Assembly: GCA_027307115.1 (NCBI GenBank)
Contig: DAHUXN010000035.1
Location: forward strand, 108,615 to 172,614
Direction of reading: 5' to 3'
DNA length: 64,000 nt
DNA from: Acidobacteriota bacterium
GTDB lineage: Bacteria; Acidobacteriota; Terriglobia; Acidiferrales; UBA7541
Shown: piece after piece, positions 16,444 to 24,783 of the stretch
How positions within the stretch are numbered: position 1 is the first letter of the stretch
Layout of the letters: each line of letters begins with the position of its first letter
Made by a program: the position numbers and the translations under genes
Notes under the pieces: generated by a model
Database searches by the model: none
What the model saw: only the letters and a program-made list of their open reading frames with translations
What the model was told of the DNA's origin: nothing

Positions 16444-17991
16444 CTACCCGTAATACTGAAAATCCTTCCAAAATTCCGGCCACCTCTGCTTCAAACCTCG
16501 GCACACAAAAATGTCAGGATGGTCGCGCGTCTCTTCGTTTTCCACGCCGAACCGGTTCCACGTGTGCCCTGCAAGCTGGCACGCCTTGAAATTGCTTTGC
16601 ACAAAATGGGAAGACAACCCCACAACGATCAGCGTCTCCGGAGGAGGCTCGCCATACCCGCGCAGCCAGAATGAGTTGATGCCGCTGATCGCCGGCGGCA
16701 AACCGTAGCGCGGCCCGTAGAGATCAATGGCGCCCGCCTCTCCGTAATTTCCGGCAAGGATGCCCAGATGCTCGCGCTCCTGCGCGGGCAACGAATCGCG
16801 AATCTTCGCCACCGTTTGCACAAGTTCAGGCCAGCCAACTTCCTCGCGCAAATCGCCGTTCGCCTTCACAGCCACGTTCCACCACTTGGAATTCACCGGA
16901 GCAATCGGAAGCGCGACTGCTCCCATGATGACGCTATCAGCCACAAGCGCGGTCCACGCCAGCGCGCGGATCGCGATAGCCGCGCCGCGTCGCAGAGACG
17001 CCAGCCATTGCTCTCCCCAAACGCTCCCCGCAGCGTAGAGCATCGGATAAGCCCCAGCCAGATAATAACTGCGCCCCTTGACGATGATGAACAGCACCAG
17101 CGGAACCACGTACATCCAACCTAGCACGCGAAAGCGCTTGCCCATGCGTGAAAAGAAATAAGCATACAGACCCACCATCCATAGCGGGAACGCAAGCAGC
17201 GTAATAATCAATTGTCCTGGCAGGAAGTCCTTGGTACGCCCAATGCGAATGTCGCGCGCGTGGATATGACGCAGGAAATCGAGAGAAACAAAATGATGCC
17301 TCACCTGCCATAAAAAGTTGGGAAGAAAAATCAGTAGCGCGACACCGACGCCGTACCACAGCCATTTGCTCGCCAAGTATCGGCGGGCATCCGTCAGCAG
17401 CACTCCCACCACGAGGCCAGCCACAAAAAAGGGCATAGAGTATTTGCTCATCATGCCCAGACCGATGGCGCACCCGATGGCGATCCACCAGCGTGGATCT
17501 TCGGACTTCAACAGCCGAATCACGAAGTACGCGGTAAAAACCCAGAAAAGATAATCGAAGGAAACGTACTGCATCAGCGCACCGCCCGCCAGGCAAAACG
17601 GCACAGCGGCAACGGCTGCCACCACCTGAGCGCCTCGCCCTCCGCCGAGCTCGCGAGCCATCAAGCCTGTCAGAACCACGGCCACGGCTTCCGCAAGCGC
17701 GGCGAAGAAACGGAACCCTGCCAGCGAAGTGCCGAAGAGAATCAGCGAAAGACGTCCGAAAAAGGGAGTCATAGGAGGGTAGGCGACGTAGCCCCATGCC
17801 AGATGACGCGCGTCATCCAACGTCGCCAGTTCGTCGCGATGGAAACCATAGCGCCCGCCGGTCAGGAGATGCGCAATGATTGTGGCGCCCGCGATGTAAA
17901 TCACAATCGCCACGCCACCGCGCCAACCACGCCGCGCAGCAGCATGTTCCGCGGTCGGGCCGGAGCTTGCCACCGGAAACGCCGACGACAT
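16444..17991 (-). CDS. Glycosyltransferase family 39-like membrane protein
   Basis: A 515-residue polytopic protein of the GT-C/ArnT-PMT class, which moves sugars from polyprenyl-phosphate carriers onto envelope acceptors. The first periplasmic loop contains GFHRDELATLDDARHLAWGY with the acidic DE pair typical of the catalytic site, followed by AYPPMTPFFGRLS. About ten to twelve hydrophobic helices follow, then a soluble C-terminal domain (about residues 370-515). The cytosolic N-terminus is short and Ala-rich. It is divergent from the receiver-like gene at 18279. Confidence 0.85.
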   Translation of the reverse strand: MSSAFPVASSGPTAEHAAARRGWRGGVAIVIYIAGATIIAHLLTGGRYGFHRDELATLDDARHLAWGYVAYPPMTPFFGRLSLILFGTSLAGFRFFAALAEAVAVVLTGLMARELGGGRGAQVVAAVAAVPFCLAGGALMQYVSFDYLFWVFTAYFVIRLLKSEDPRWWIAIGCAIGLGMMSKYSMPFFVAGLVVGVLLTDARRYLASKWLWYGVGVALLIFLPNFLWQVRHHFVSLDFLRHIHARDIRIGRTKDFLPGQLIITLLAFPLWMVGLYAYFFSRMGKRFRVLGWMYVVPLVLFIIVKGRSYYLAGAYPMLYAAGSVWGEQWLASLRRGAAIAIRALAWTALVADSVIMGAVALPIAPVNSKWWNVAVKANGDLREEVGWPELVQTVAKIRDSLPAQEREHLGILAGNYGEAGAIDLYGPRYGLPPAISGINSFWLRGYGEPPPETLIVVGLSSHFVQSNFKACQLAGHTWNRFGVENEETRDHPDIFVCRGLKQRWPEFWKDFQYYG

Positions 17992-18134
17992 GTAGAGTTC
18001 CTCTTTATCCTAAGCGCTATTGCGGAGTCTCTGCCCCGTCCGCCTCGGTCTGGACGGCTGTGATGGGCTCCGATCTTACCCAAAATCCCCAAACAATCGC
18101 CAAGGAATCGCCCGGCCCCCGGGGGAAATGCGAT

Positions 18135-18175
18135 TTGAATGAGCACTTATGAACACTGTATAATATCGCTCATTC
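18135..18175 (+). promoter_or_regulatory. Sigma-70-like promoter inside an inverted repeat
   Basis: TTGAAT (18135-18140) and TATAAT (18159-18164) are 18 bases apart. Perfect eight-base arms GAATGAGC (18137-18144) and GCTCATTC (18168-18175) overlap the -35 box and the expected start point, so a dimeric repressor bound here would block transcription. The promoter faces the receiver-like gene at 18279, leaving a leader of about 105 bases. Confidence 0.6.
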
Positions 18176-18278
18176 ATTTGCTGTGGGTAACCGGAGGCGG
18201 GCTCGAAAGTCTACACACTCCGGTGGACAGAGCAGCGCACAGCGGCCAATGCGCCCGCCGGGAGCAACGGGCCATCTT

Positions 18279-18722
18279 ATGAGAATTCTCCTCGTGGATT
18301 GCGACGCGGCGGTGCTTGAATACCTCGAGAGATTGTTCCGCGACGAAGGCGGCGAAATCACCAGCGTCCTCTACGAAAACAAAAACTGCGCCGCCCGCAT
18401 CACGGACCTGGCCCGCGCCCAGCAGTTCGATCTCGCATTCATTAACCTTCTGGTCCCCAGCCTTACTGGTGTTGAATTGTCCGGTCAAGTCAAAAGGGTG
18501 TCGCCGAACACGCGAATCATCTTAATGAGCACGCCGATTCCGCCCGCCGGCCTCGCGCAATTACACTCGCACGGAATTGCCAGCGAATTTTTCATCGAGC
18601 CTTCCGTCTTGCGGGAGCTTCGCGAAATCCTCGGATCCGTGCAGCGGGGACAAGGTAATGGCGCCCGTTCCTCGCTCGAGAGCACCGGCGAAAACGGGCC
18701 CGCGTCTTCTCCACTTAACTGA
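18279..18722 (+). CDS. Degenerate response-regulator receiver protein
   Basis: A 147-residue protein that begins like a CheY receiver (MRILLVDCDAAVLEYLERLF) and keeps the LTGVELSGQVKRVSPNTRII region. The phospho-acceptor aspartate is missing: the beta-3 strand reads FDLAFINLLVP where receivers have D, so position 3 of the INL triplet context carries Asn instead of Asp. The conserved Lys near the end (usually KP) is also absent (IEPSVLREL). No output domain is attached; the tail is Gly/Ser-rich. It may be a phosphorylation-independent or pseudo-receiver protein. The ATG at 18279 is chosen from the fold start. It has its own promoter with an inverted repeat upstream. Confidence 0.75.
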   Translation: MRILLVDCDAAVLEYLERLFRDEGGEITSVLYENKNCAARITDLARAQQFDLAFINLLVPSLTGVELSGQVKRVSPNTRIILMSTPIPPAGLAQLHSHGIASEFFIEPSVLRELREILGSVQRGQGNGARSSLESTGENGPASSPLN

Positions 18723-18971
18723 TCTTCTTAACTAGAACCACGCGCCTGCGCGGCAACGCGGCCGCATCTTCAGTGACCAACCCGGCAAATTGCGATAGTC
18801 TGCCGTCCCCCGTGTAGGTTAAACTCCTTCCGTCAAATTGCCGGTTCTCGTTCGGCGCACTCGCTGGCTTCTATTGGCTTCCACCTGCAAAATTCAATCG
18901 CATCTCCGCGTCGTAAGGGTCCCGTCCGGCGTTCCTCTGATCCTGCGCGCATCACGCACTGATCGGCACCC

Positions 18972-20768
18972 ATGCGCAATCATCTGCTGACTTTTGTACT
19001 TTGCGTGATTGCGGCCGCAATTTTCACTCTGCCTGCTTCTCTCTCTCCGGCGTCCGCGCTCCTCGGTTATCCCGGAGACAACTTCCAGCACGCATGGTTC
19101 CTCTGGCATTTCGCCAGAGCCGTTGCGTCCGGTCACAATCCCTTCTACACGCACCTGCTCTTCTATCCCGCACGCGCAAATCTGGCTTGGAGCACGCTCG
19201 ATCCTCTCGCCGGAATTTTCGCGTTGCCTCTCAGCCTGCTCGCCGGCCCGGTCATCGCCTATAATTTGTCGTTGATTGTGCAGTTGGCTCTCGGCGCATT
19301 TTTTGCTCGATTGCTGTGTCTCCGCATTTGCCGCAACGAAATCGCCGCGCTCTTCGGCGGCATAGCTTTCGGGCTCGGCCCATTCCTTCTCGCCCACGCG
19401 CTCGGGCACTTAAGCCTCGTCACCGCTTTTCCGATTCCCTTATACGTCCTCGCATTGGACAATTTGCTTCGAAAAGAGGTCCCGTCCTGGAAAGAGGGCG
19501 TCCTTGCGGGCCTCGCATTGCTTCTGACGGCCTTCGCGCACTACAACTACACGGTATTTTGCATCCTGCTCACGGCCGTAATCCTCACCATCGATCTTGC
19601 AATCGCCGGAGCAGCCAACGGCCGCGCATTGCTCAAGCGAACTTGGTTTGCGCTTACCGTCGCGGCCGCCACTTTCGTCGCCGCGTTTTCGCCAGTGCTC
19701 ATCATGCTGCTTGGGAATCGCGCTGACGTGCCCGCTCCGCGAACAGCGGCTCACGTAATTCAATATTCTGCCGACGCCCTCGGCTTCCTGATACCCAGTT
19801 GGAACAACGTGCTCCTCGGCAATTTCGCGCACGGTCTCGATGCGCGCATTTTCGTCGCCGGCTTCGAAGGCACCGTATACGCTGGACCAGTCCTGCTTGT
19901 CCTCGCCATCCTCGGAATCTGGAAAGGCCGTGCAAGACAGCCGCACTGGACGATGCGGGCAGCCATCGCCGCGATCTTCTTTTATCTATTGTCCCTGGGA
20001 CCTGAAGTTCGCATCCTCGGCAGACTCACGGGAATCCCCAGCCCCGCCGCGCTGCTTTACCATTTCCGCTTCGCGCGTTTCATTTCTGTTCCCGCGCGTT
20101 TCGACGTCATCGTCCTGCTCTGCCTCGCCATCTTGAGCGCCATCGGCCTCGCCTGGTGTCTCGACAATCTGCAAAAGAATTGGCTGAAACGCGCGCTCGC
20201 CTTTGGCGCAAGCGCTCTGCTGGTCCTCGAATCACTCACCGTTCCATTTCCCAAATCCTCCATCGTCGATCCCGCCGCGCCTTCAGGAACGACAGCTCCT
20301 CTTCAAAGCTGCACTTTACCAATGAGCGCACAACGCGGCGCAGTCCTCACTTTTCCTCTCCAACAGTGGCCCTACGTTCAAAAGGCCATGTGGATGCAAC
20401 TCGCCGATGGTGGACGCTTCGCTCTCGTCGATGGCTACTTATCCTATGTCCCTCGCGATGCCTGGCACGAGTTTTACGATCTTCCGCTTCTGCGTTCTTT
20501 GATGTCCTTGCAGGGCACTTATCACACACCAGTCAATCCGGCCGTGGACCGCCCTTCCATTCCCGCGACGATTCGCCGTCTGCATCTCTCCGCGATCGTG
20601 GTCTTTGATTCCCCGCGACGCGACGCTGCGGTTAAGTATCTCAATGCAGCACTCGGCCGCACGGGCCAACCCGCCGGGAGTTGCACCGTTTTCGTCATAA
20701 CGCCACAAGACGCCGGTGCACAAATCCCGCCGTCGCATCTCACTGCCAATATGGCCCATATGGATTGA
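18972..20768 (+). CDS. Large polytopic membrane protein, GT-C-like
   Basis: A 598-residue protein with around twelve hydrophobic helices and a C-terminal soluble part (about 440-598). The first loop has GYPGDNFQHAWFLWHFARAV, an acidic loop like those of GT-C glycosyltransferases. Later loops include FYPARANLAWSTLDPLAG, then HALGHLSLVTAFPIPLYVLA. It resembles uncharacterised membrane glycosyltransferase-like proteins of soil bacteria. No specific acceptor can be named. The 249 bases upstream (18723-18971) hold no gene and no clear RBS. Confidence 0.7.
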   Translation: MRNHLLTFVLCVIAAAIFTLPASLSPASALLGYPGDNFQHAWFLWHFARAVASGHNPFYTHLLFYPARANLAWSTLDPLAGIFALPLSLLAGPVIAYNLSLIVQLALGAFFARLLCLRICRNEIAALFGGIAFGLGPFLLAHALGHLSLVTAFPIPLYVLALDNLLRKEVPSWKEGVLAGLALLLTAFAHYNYTVFCILLTAVILTIDLAIAGAANGRALLKRTWFALTVAAATFVAAFSPVLIMLLGNRADVPAPRTAAHVIQYSADALGFLIPSWNNVLLGNFAHGLDARIFVAGFEGTVYAGPVLLVLAILGIWKGRARQPHWTMRAAIAAIFFYLLSLGPEVRILGRLTGIPSPAALLYHFRFARFISVPARFDVIVLLCLAILSAIGLAWCLDNLQKNWLKRALAFGASALLVLESLTVPFPKSSIVDPAAPSGTTAPLQSCTLPMSAQRGAVLTFPLQQWPYVQKAMWMQLADGGRFALVDGYLSYVPRDAWHEFYDLPLLRSLMSLQGTYHTPVNPAVDRPSIPATIRRLHLSAIVVFDSPRRDAAVKYLNAALGRTGQPAGSCTVFVITPQDAGAQIPPSHLTANMAHMD

Positions 20769-20897
20769 ATGCGACTGCCCCAACTTCCTCGACACGAGCA
20801 ACAGCGCCAGCTATAAATGAAGTTGAGCTCGAAGGCCTGCGCCGCCGGCTGAGCCAAGGATCTTGATGCGTGGTCAACCGTGTGGAAAGGAACAAAA

Positions 20898-22256
20898 GTG
20901 GATTCCAAAACGCAGTCGCTGCTCGAAGATGCCTCGCGTCGCTCGCTCCATTATTTGAAAACAATCGGGGAGCGCCGTGTTTTCCCATCGCCCGAAGGTC
21001 TCGCCAACCTCGCAAAATGGGACGCGCCGCTTCCCGCAAATCCAACCGACCCTTCGGACGTGCTCGCGCTCCTCGATGAAGTTGGCTCGCCCGCAACCGT
21101 CGCCACCGCCGGCCCACGCTATTTCGGCTTTGTCACGGGAGGCGCACTTCCAGTCACCGTCGCCGCGAATTGGCTCGCCTGCGCTTGGGACCAATGCGCG
21201 GGACTCGAAGCCCTGTCGCCCGCCGCCTCGGCCATCGAAGCAGTGGCTCTGAAGTGGCTCGTCGAGCTTTTCGGTTTGCCGCCCGGCACAGCCGGCGGAT
21301 TCGTCACCGGCGCCACCACGGCCAACTTCACTGCGCTCGCCGCGGCGCGTCACTCTGTGCTGGCGCAGGCTGGTTGGGACGTCGAGGCAAAGGGCCTCTT
21401 CGGCGCGCCGCCCATCACCGTCATCGTCGGCGAAGAAGTCCACGTCAGCGCGCTCAAGGCGCTCGGCATGCTTGGGCTCGGCCGCGAACGCGTTATTCAA
21501 GTGAAGGCGGACGCTCAGGGTCGCATGCGCCCAGATGCGCTCCCGCGAATCGCCGGTCCAACCATCGTTTGTATTCAGGCTGGCAACGTGAATTCAGGCG
21601 CATTCGATCCCGCCACGGAAATCTGCCGCGCCGCGCACGCTGCAGGCGCATGGGTCCACGTGGACGCCGCATTCGGCCTGTGGGCCGCCGCAGCCCCGGC
21701 TCGCGCTCACCTCTTGCGCGGAGTTGCCGACGCGGATTCCTGGGCCACCGACGCGCACAAATGGCTCAACGTCCCCTACGATTCGGGAATTGCTTTCGTG
21801 CGCAATCCTGAACATCTGCGCGCTGCCATGTCCGTAAACGCTGCCTATCTTGTCCGTGGGGAGAAACGCGAGCCAAATCAATTCACTCCGGAAATGTCCC
21901 GTCGCGCGCGCGGCGTGGAAATATGGGCTGCTCTGCGGTCTCTGGGCCGCTCCGGCGTCGCCGATTTGGTTGAACGCATGTGCCAATACGCAACGCGGTT
22001 CGCCGAAGGCCTTCGTGCGGCGGGCTACGAAATCCTGAATGAAGTGAATCTCAATCAGGTGCTCGTCTCGTTTGGCAGTGAAGATAAGACTCGCCACACC
22101 ATCGACGCTCTCCAGCGCGAAGGCATTTGCTGGTGCGGCGGCACGGTCTGGCACGGACGCGCCGCTATGCGCATCGGCGTCTCTTCATGGGCCACCACGC
22201 CCGCCGACGTCGAGCAAAGTCTCGACGCCATCCTCCGCGCCGCCGGCGCGTCCTGA
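20898..22256 (+). CDS. PLP-dependent decarboxylase (group II, DOPA/glutamate decarboxylase-like)
   Basis: A 452-residue fold-type I PLP enzyme of the pyridoxal-dependent decarboxylase family. Evidence includes GPRYFGFVTGGALPVTVAAN, then GGFVTGATTANFTALAAAR (cofactor phosphate region), HVDAAFGLWAA (the Asp that pairs with the PLP ring) and the Schiff-base lysine in TDAHKWLNVPYD (about Lys288). Substrate is probably an aromatic or acidic L-amino acid but cannot be fixed. GTG 20898 is preferred because GGAAAGGAA lies just upstream; a GTG at 20880 would add six residues. The gene stands alone. Confidence 0.85.
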   Translation: MDSKTQSLLEDASRRSLHYLKTIGERRVFPSPEGLANLAKWDAPLPANPTDPSDVLALLDEVGSPATVATAGPRYFGFVTGGALPVTVAANWLACAWDQCAGLEALSPAASAIEAVALKWLVELFGLPPGTAGGFVTGATTANFTALAAARHSVLAQAGWDVEAKGLFGAPPITVIVGEEVHVSALKALGMLGLGRERVIQVKADAQGRMRPDALPRIAGPTIVCIQAGNVNSGAFDPATEICRAAHAAGAWVHVDAAFGLWAAAAPARAHLLRGVADADSWATDAHKWLNVPYDSGIAFVRNPEHLRAAMSVNAAYLVRGEKREPNQFTPEMSRRARGVEIWAALRSLGRSGVADLVERMCQYATRFAEGLRAAGYEILNEVNLNQVLVSFGSEDKTRHTIDALQREGICWCGGTVWHGRAAMRIGVSSWATTPADVEQSLDAILRAAGAS

Positions 22257-22641
22257 CAAAGGTCTTTGACCTTGCACTTGCGGGTGCCACATCCTGCCTG
22301 CACTGAGCGAATTTTGCGAAGTGAGCGCTAATCCGCGAAGGGGATCTGTTTTCGACTTTGCACTTGCGGGTGCCCCATCCTGAGCGTTTTCTGCGAAGGG
22401 TGGGGGCTTTCGTCGTAGGGACCGCAAACTTTCGTTTGGGCTCCGTTGGTGCCCTCGTAGCTCACCCTGCACTGAACCTCGAAGGGTCCTGACGGTGCCA
22501 CACTCGCGCTGGCTGACGTGAAGCTTTCCGAACTTCCCCCATTCTCTTGATCGTTTGTCATTCCGAATCCGGTCGCACTCGGACCGGGCGAGGGGTCTGC
22601 CTTTTCTCGGCGATGACTGAAAACGCCTTCTTCGCAGCCTG
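22257..22641. repeat. Gene-free stretch with dispersed repeats
   Basis: No gene is seen in these 385 bases. Two imperfect copies of a unit beginning TTGCACTTGCGGGTGCC (near 22271 and 22360) each run on to ATCCTG and GCGAAG. A reverse-complement relative lies near 61719-61765. A CATTCCGAATCC...GAGGGGTCTGCC segment near 22560-22602 resembles the rubbish-heap repeats at 24226 and 48119. Confidence 0.55.
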
Positions 22642-23007
22642 TCAGTCTGTCGCGATGGTCAAATTTATTTCAATGTCGCGGCGGTCATCGAAACTGGAAA
22701 TCGTGCGGCGGGAGGACTTGTGATGCTTGTACTCGGCATGGATCTCGAAATCCACGTTTGGGTCGAGCCCCGAAAATTGATAATGCCCCTGAGAGTCTGC
22801 GATGTACGTGCGCACCGTGTGCGTCTTTTTGTTCAGCAGGTACACAACGCCGTTCGGAATCGGGTTGTCGCTGTGATCCATCACACTGCCGTGCACCGTC
22901 CGCAGCTGCGAACGATCCCGCTCGCTCTGGGCTTGCACCGTCGCAGCCGAAACCGCCATGATCGTCAGTAGAAGCACTACGGAAGGCGCAATCCGAGTTG
23001 TTCTCAA
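22642..23007 (-). CDS. Exported carboxypeptidase-regulatory-like domain protein
   Basis: A 121-residue protein with a signal peptide (APSVVLLLTIMAVSAATVQA) and one beta-sandwich of the carboxypeptidase-regulatory/CNA-B-like type: HGSVMDHSDNPIPNGVVYLL, then SQGHYQFSGLDPNVDFEIHA. Such single domains sit in the periplasm or on the surface of soil bacteria, function unknown. TTG 23007 is chosen because AAGGAGAA lies five bases upstream (23013-23020); the open frame extends to 23100 without family character. The C-terminus (DIEINLTIATD) completes the last strand. Confidence 0.75.
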   Translation of the reverse strand: MRTTRIAPSVVLLLTIMAVSAATVQAQSERDRSQLRTVHGSVMDHSDNPIPNGVVYLLNKKTHTVRTYIADSQGHYQFSGLDPNVDFEIHAEYKHHKSSRRTISSFDDRRDIEINLTIATD

Positions 23008-23108
23008 CTTGATTCTCCTTCGGGTGGATTCCACGCGCGAAACCGATGGTTCGAACTCTTCTTTCTGGTTAGATGGCGATAGCCCCTGGAATAGATGCAA
23101 GCTCGTTT

Positions 23109-23351
23109 CTATTCCTCGGGTTCTTCTTCTTCCGATTCTTCTTCGTCGTCCTCCTCCGAATCGTCTTCATCGTCCATGGCCAGCACTTCTTCTTCATCCT
23201 CATCTTCGTCGGCGATCACGTTCACGTGGACGGGATGGACCTGCAGCACCTCGAGCTCCACATCGCACTCCGGGCAGGTCAGGATTTCGCCCTCTTCTAC
23301 TTCGTCCTCGTCCACGTCAATTTCGGCGTCGCATTCCGGGCATCTCACCAC
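23109..23351 (-). CDS. LysW-like zinc-ribbon protein with long acidic tail
   Basis: An 80-residue protein. The first 42 residues match LysW/AmCP-type amino-group carrier proteins: VRCPECDAEIDVDEDEVEEG and TCPECDVELEVLQVHPVHV, with two CPEC zinc-binding pairs. Instead of LysW's short EDWGE end that carries the substrate, the tail is about 35 residues that are nearly all Asp and Glu, ending EEEEPEE. GTG 23351 is supported by GAAGGAGA with eight bases of spacing. No lysine or arginine carrier-pathway genes (LysX, LysZ and others) are nearby. It is therefore a LysW relative of unknown role rather than proven LysW. Confidence 0.75.
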   Translation of the reverse strand: MVRCPECDAEIDVDEDEVEEGEILTCPECDVELEVLQVHPVHVNVIADEDEDEEEVLAMDDEDDSEEDDEEESEEEEPEE

Positions 23352-23374
23352 GGGCCATTCTCCTTCGCATATAG

Positions 23375-23432
23375 TGGGTCAGTTTGAATTTTCTTGATCG
23401 TGCCACAAAGAGTCAAAATTCAAACTGACCCA
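23375..23432. mobile_element. MITE-like perfect inverted repeat
   Basis: Eighteen-base arms TGGGTCAGTTTGAATTTT (23375-23392) and its exact complement (23415-23432) enclose 22 bases. It lies between the divergent starts of the LysW-like and Nudix genes. The perfect arms resemble insertion-sequence ends, so a solo IS-end pair or MITE is likely. No transposase is left. A bidirectional regulatory hairpin is the alternative. Confidence 0.55.
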
Positions 23433-23516
23433 TTACCCCTTCGCAGCGTGATTCCGCAACCGAGAGCGTATTATATAACGTCCGTGTCAAGCAATCCTGC
23501 TGCGTGGGGTGCGTGT

Positions 23517-23975
23517 TTGGCGGAAAACAGGGAATATCCCGAGCGTCCCGTAGTCGCCGTTGGCGGAGTAGTCGTTTCCGACGCGCGTGTGCTCCTTGTC
23601 CGCCGCGCCCAACCGCCTCTTGAGGGACGCTGGTCCATTCCCGGCGGAATCCTCGAGCTCGGCGAAACAATCACACAAGCCATCGAGCGCGAGCTTATGG
23701 AAGAAGCTGGCGTCCAGGTTAGTCCTCTCGAATTGATCGAAATTTATGAGAAAGTGCTGCGCCTTCCCAATCAGCCGCCGCAATATCATTTCGTGATTTT
23801 GGATTATCTTTGCGAGCTAAAAGACGGGAACGCGCAGCCGGGAAGCGATGTCACGGAAGTTGCATGGTCAGCCGAAGAAGAACTCGATCGTTTTAATCTC
23901 ACAACCGAAGCCAAGCGGGTTGTCAAACGCGCCTTCGCCATGGCTCGCGAACGCCAACGCGCCGCCCATAGCTAG
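23517..23975 (+). CDS. Nudix hydrolase
   Basis: A 152-residue Nudix protein that cleaves nucleoside-diphosphate-linked compounds. The Nudix box is intact (GILELGETITQAIERELMEE followed by AGV), fitting Gx5Ex7REUxEExGU. The preceding strands RPVVAVGGVVVSDARVLLV and RRAQPPLEGRWSIPGG are standard for ADP-ribose pyrophosphatase-like or MutT-like members. Substrate unknown. TTG 23517 gives the family-like start LAENREYPERP; a GTG at 23484 behind TATTATATAACG is also possible and could be leaderless. The gene is divergent from the LysW-like gene with the hairpin between them. Confidence 0.88.
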   Translation: MAENREYPERPVVAVGGVVVSDARVLLVRRAQPPLEGRWSIPGGILELGETITQAIERELMEEAGVQVSPLELIEIYEKVLRLPNQPPQYHFVILDYLCELKDGNAQPGSDVTEVAWSAEEELDRFNLTTEAKRVVKRAFAMARERQRAAHS

Positions 23976-24377
23976 CCGTTGTTCCTTCGACAGGTTGCTG
24001 AAGAATTTGCTCCTGTGCTGCCCGCTTTGGAGTGCGGCGGATCGACGCCGCTTTGCCGCTGCTCTTGCCTTCGTAGGGGCGGGGCCAATCCCCGCCCGTC
24101 GGCGTAAAAGCTCTCAGTTTTCGTTTTATAGAGCTGCCACGCTCCAGCCTCCGCCAGTGCGCGGCTTCACCCGCGCCGTAAGCGCCTCGTTGCGAGCCTT
24201 GCCGTCGATCGGCACGAGCAGATTTGTCATCCCGCCTGCCCTGAGGCACGAAGGGAGCCGCCATGCGGCGAGGGATCTGCTTCTCGTCTTGCACCTCCCG
24301 CTCACGGCAACCTGAAGCCATCTCACAATCGGTTTTAGCCTTCAACCGCCGCAAACTTTCACTTCGCCGACAATTCG
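23976..24377. repeat. Gene-free stretch with hairpin and dispersed repeat
   Basis: No gene is supported here. A GC hairpin (GGGCGGGG at 24077-24084, CCCCGCCC at 24090-24097) lies about 100 bases after the Nudix stop. A TCATCCCGCC...GAGGGATCTGC element near 24228-24284 is related to the repeat at 48119-48153. Confidence 0.45.
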
Positions 24378-24608
24378 TCAGCGAGCCCGTTCCGAAGTTC
24401 GCGACGCCACCCAGCCCAGAAAAGTTCCCGCCGACACCCAAAACGGAAAAATTCCATACAGCGTGTCGGATGCTGAATGCGAGTGGCGGTCGATGGCCGT
24501 AAATACCTGCAGGCAGAAAACCACGGTCAGAATCAGCGCCAACCAACCCGGCCACGCCACCGGCCTGTAGAACCATCCCCATTCATGAAACCATTTGGTT
24601 TTCAGCAG
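24378..24608 (-). CDS. Small two-helix membrane protein, possible CTG start
   Basis: The last 60 residues hold two hydrophobic helices (WLALILTVVFCLQVF and YGIFPFWVSAGTFLGWVAS) joined by AIDRHSHSASDTL. The frame stays open upstream and encodes LLKTKWFHEWGWFYRPVAWP, which looks like conserved protein, so the gene probably starts before the GTG at 24560. The only candidate with an RBS is CTG at 24608 (or 24605), five to eight bases after AGGAG (24614-24618). The nearby ATG at 24613 is in another frame and stops after three codons. Either a rare CTG start or a small indel explains this. Function unknown; related short membrane proteins seem familiar from soil bacteria but I cannot name a family. 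Confidence 0.55.
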   Translation of the reverse strand: MLKTKWFHEWGWFYRPVAWPGWLALILTVVFCLQVFTAIDRHSHSASDTLYGIFPFWVSAGTFLGWVASRTSERAR

Positions 24609-24675
24609 AGCATCTCCTCATCTTCGGCTGAGATAGTGTCGCGTAACCGAGAAAGGTGACCCATGACTGCGTCAG

Positions 24676-24730
24676 GGCACGGTTTTAACCGTGCCGATCC
24701 AGGCCCAGAGCAAGAGGGGCTTCAGCCCCT
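24676..24730. repeat. REP-like pair of short palindromes
   Basis: GGCACGGTTTTAACCGTGCC (24676-24695) is a nine-base-arm palindrome, followed 19 bases later by AGGGGC-TTCA-GCCCCT (24715-24730). The pair lies just past the stop of the membrane gene at 24784. A twin-hairpin form of this kind is common as an intergenic repeat and could also end transcription. Confidence 0.6.
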
Positions 24731-24783
24731 GAGGCAGGGTTTGCGGCTTCAAAACTGGCGTCTCGAATCCTGGAAACGCAACG

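Noticed and set aside
23073..23397. Phe/Ser-rich open frames antisense to the LysW-like gene
   Set aside because: They are the complement of GAA/GAG/GAT codons in the acidic tail and have no other support.
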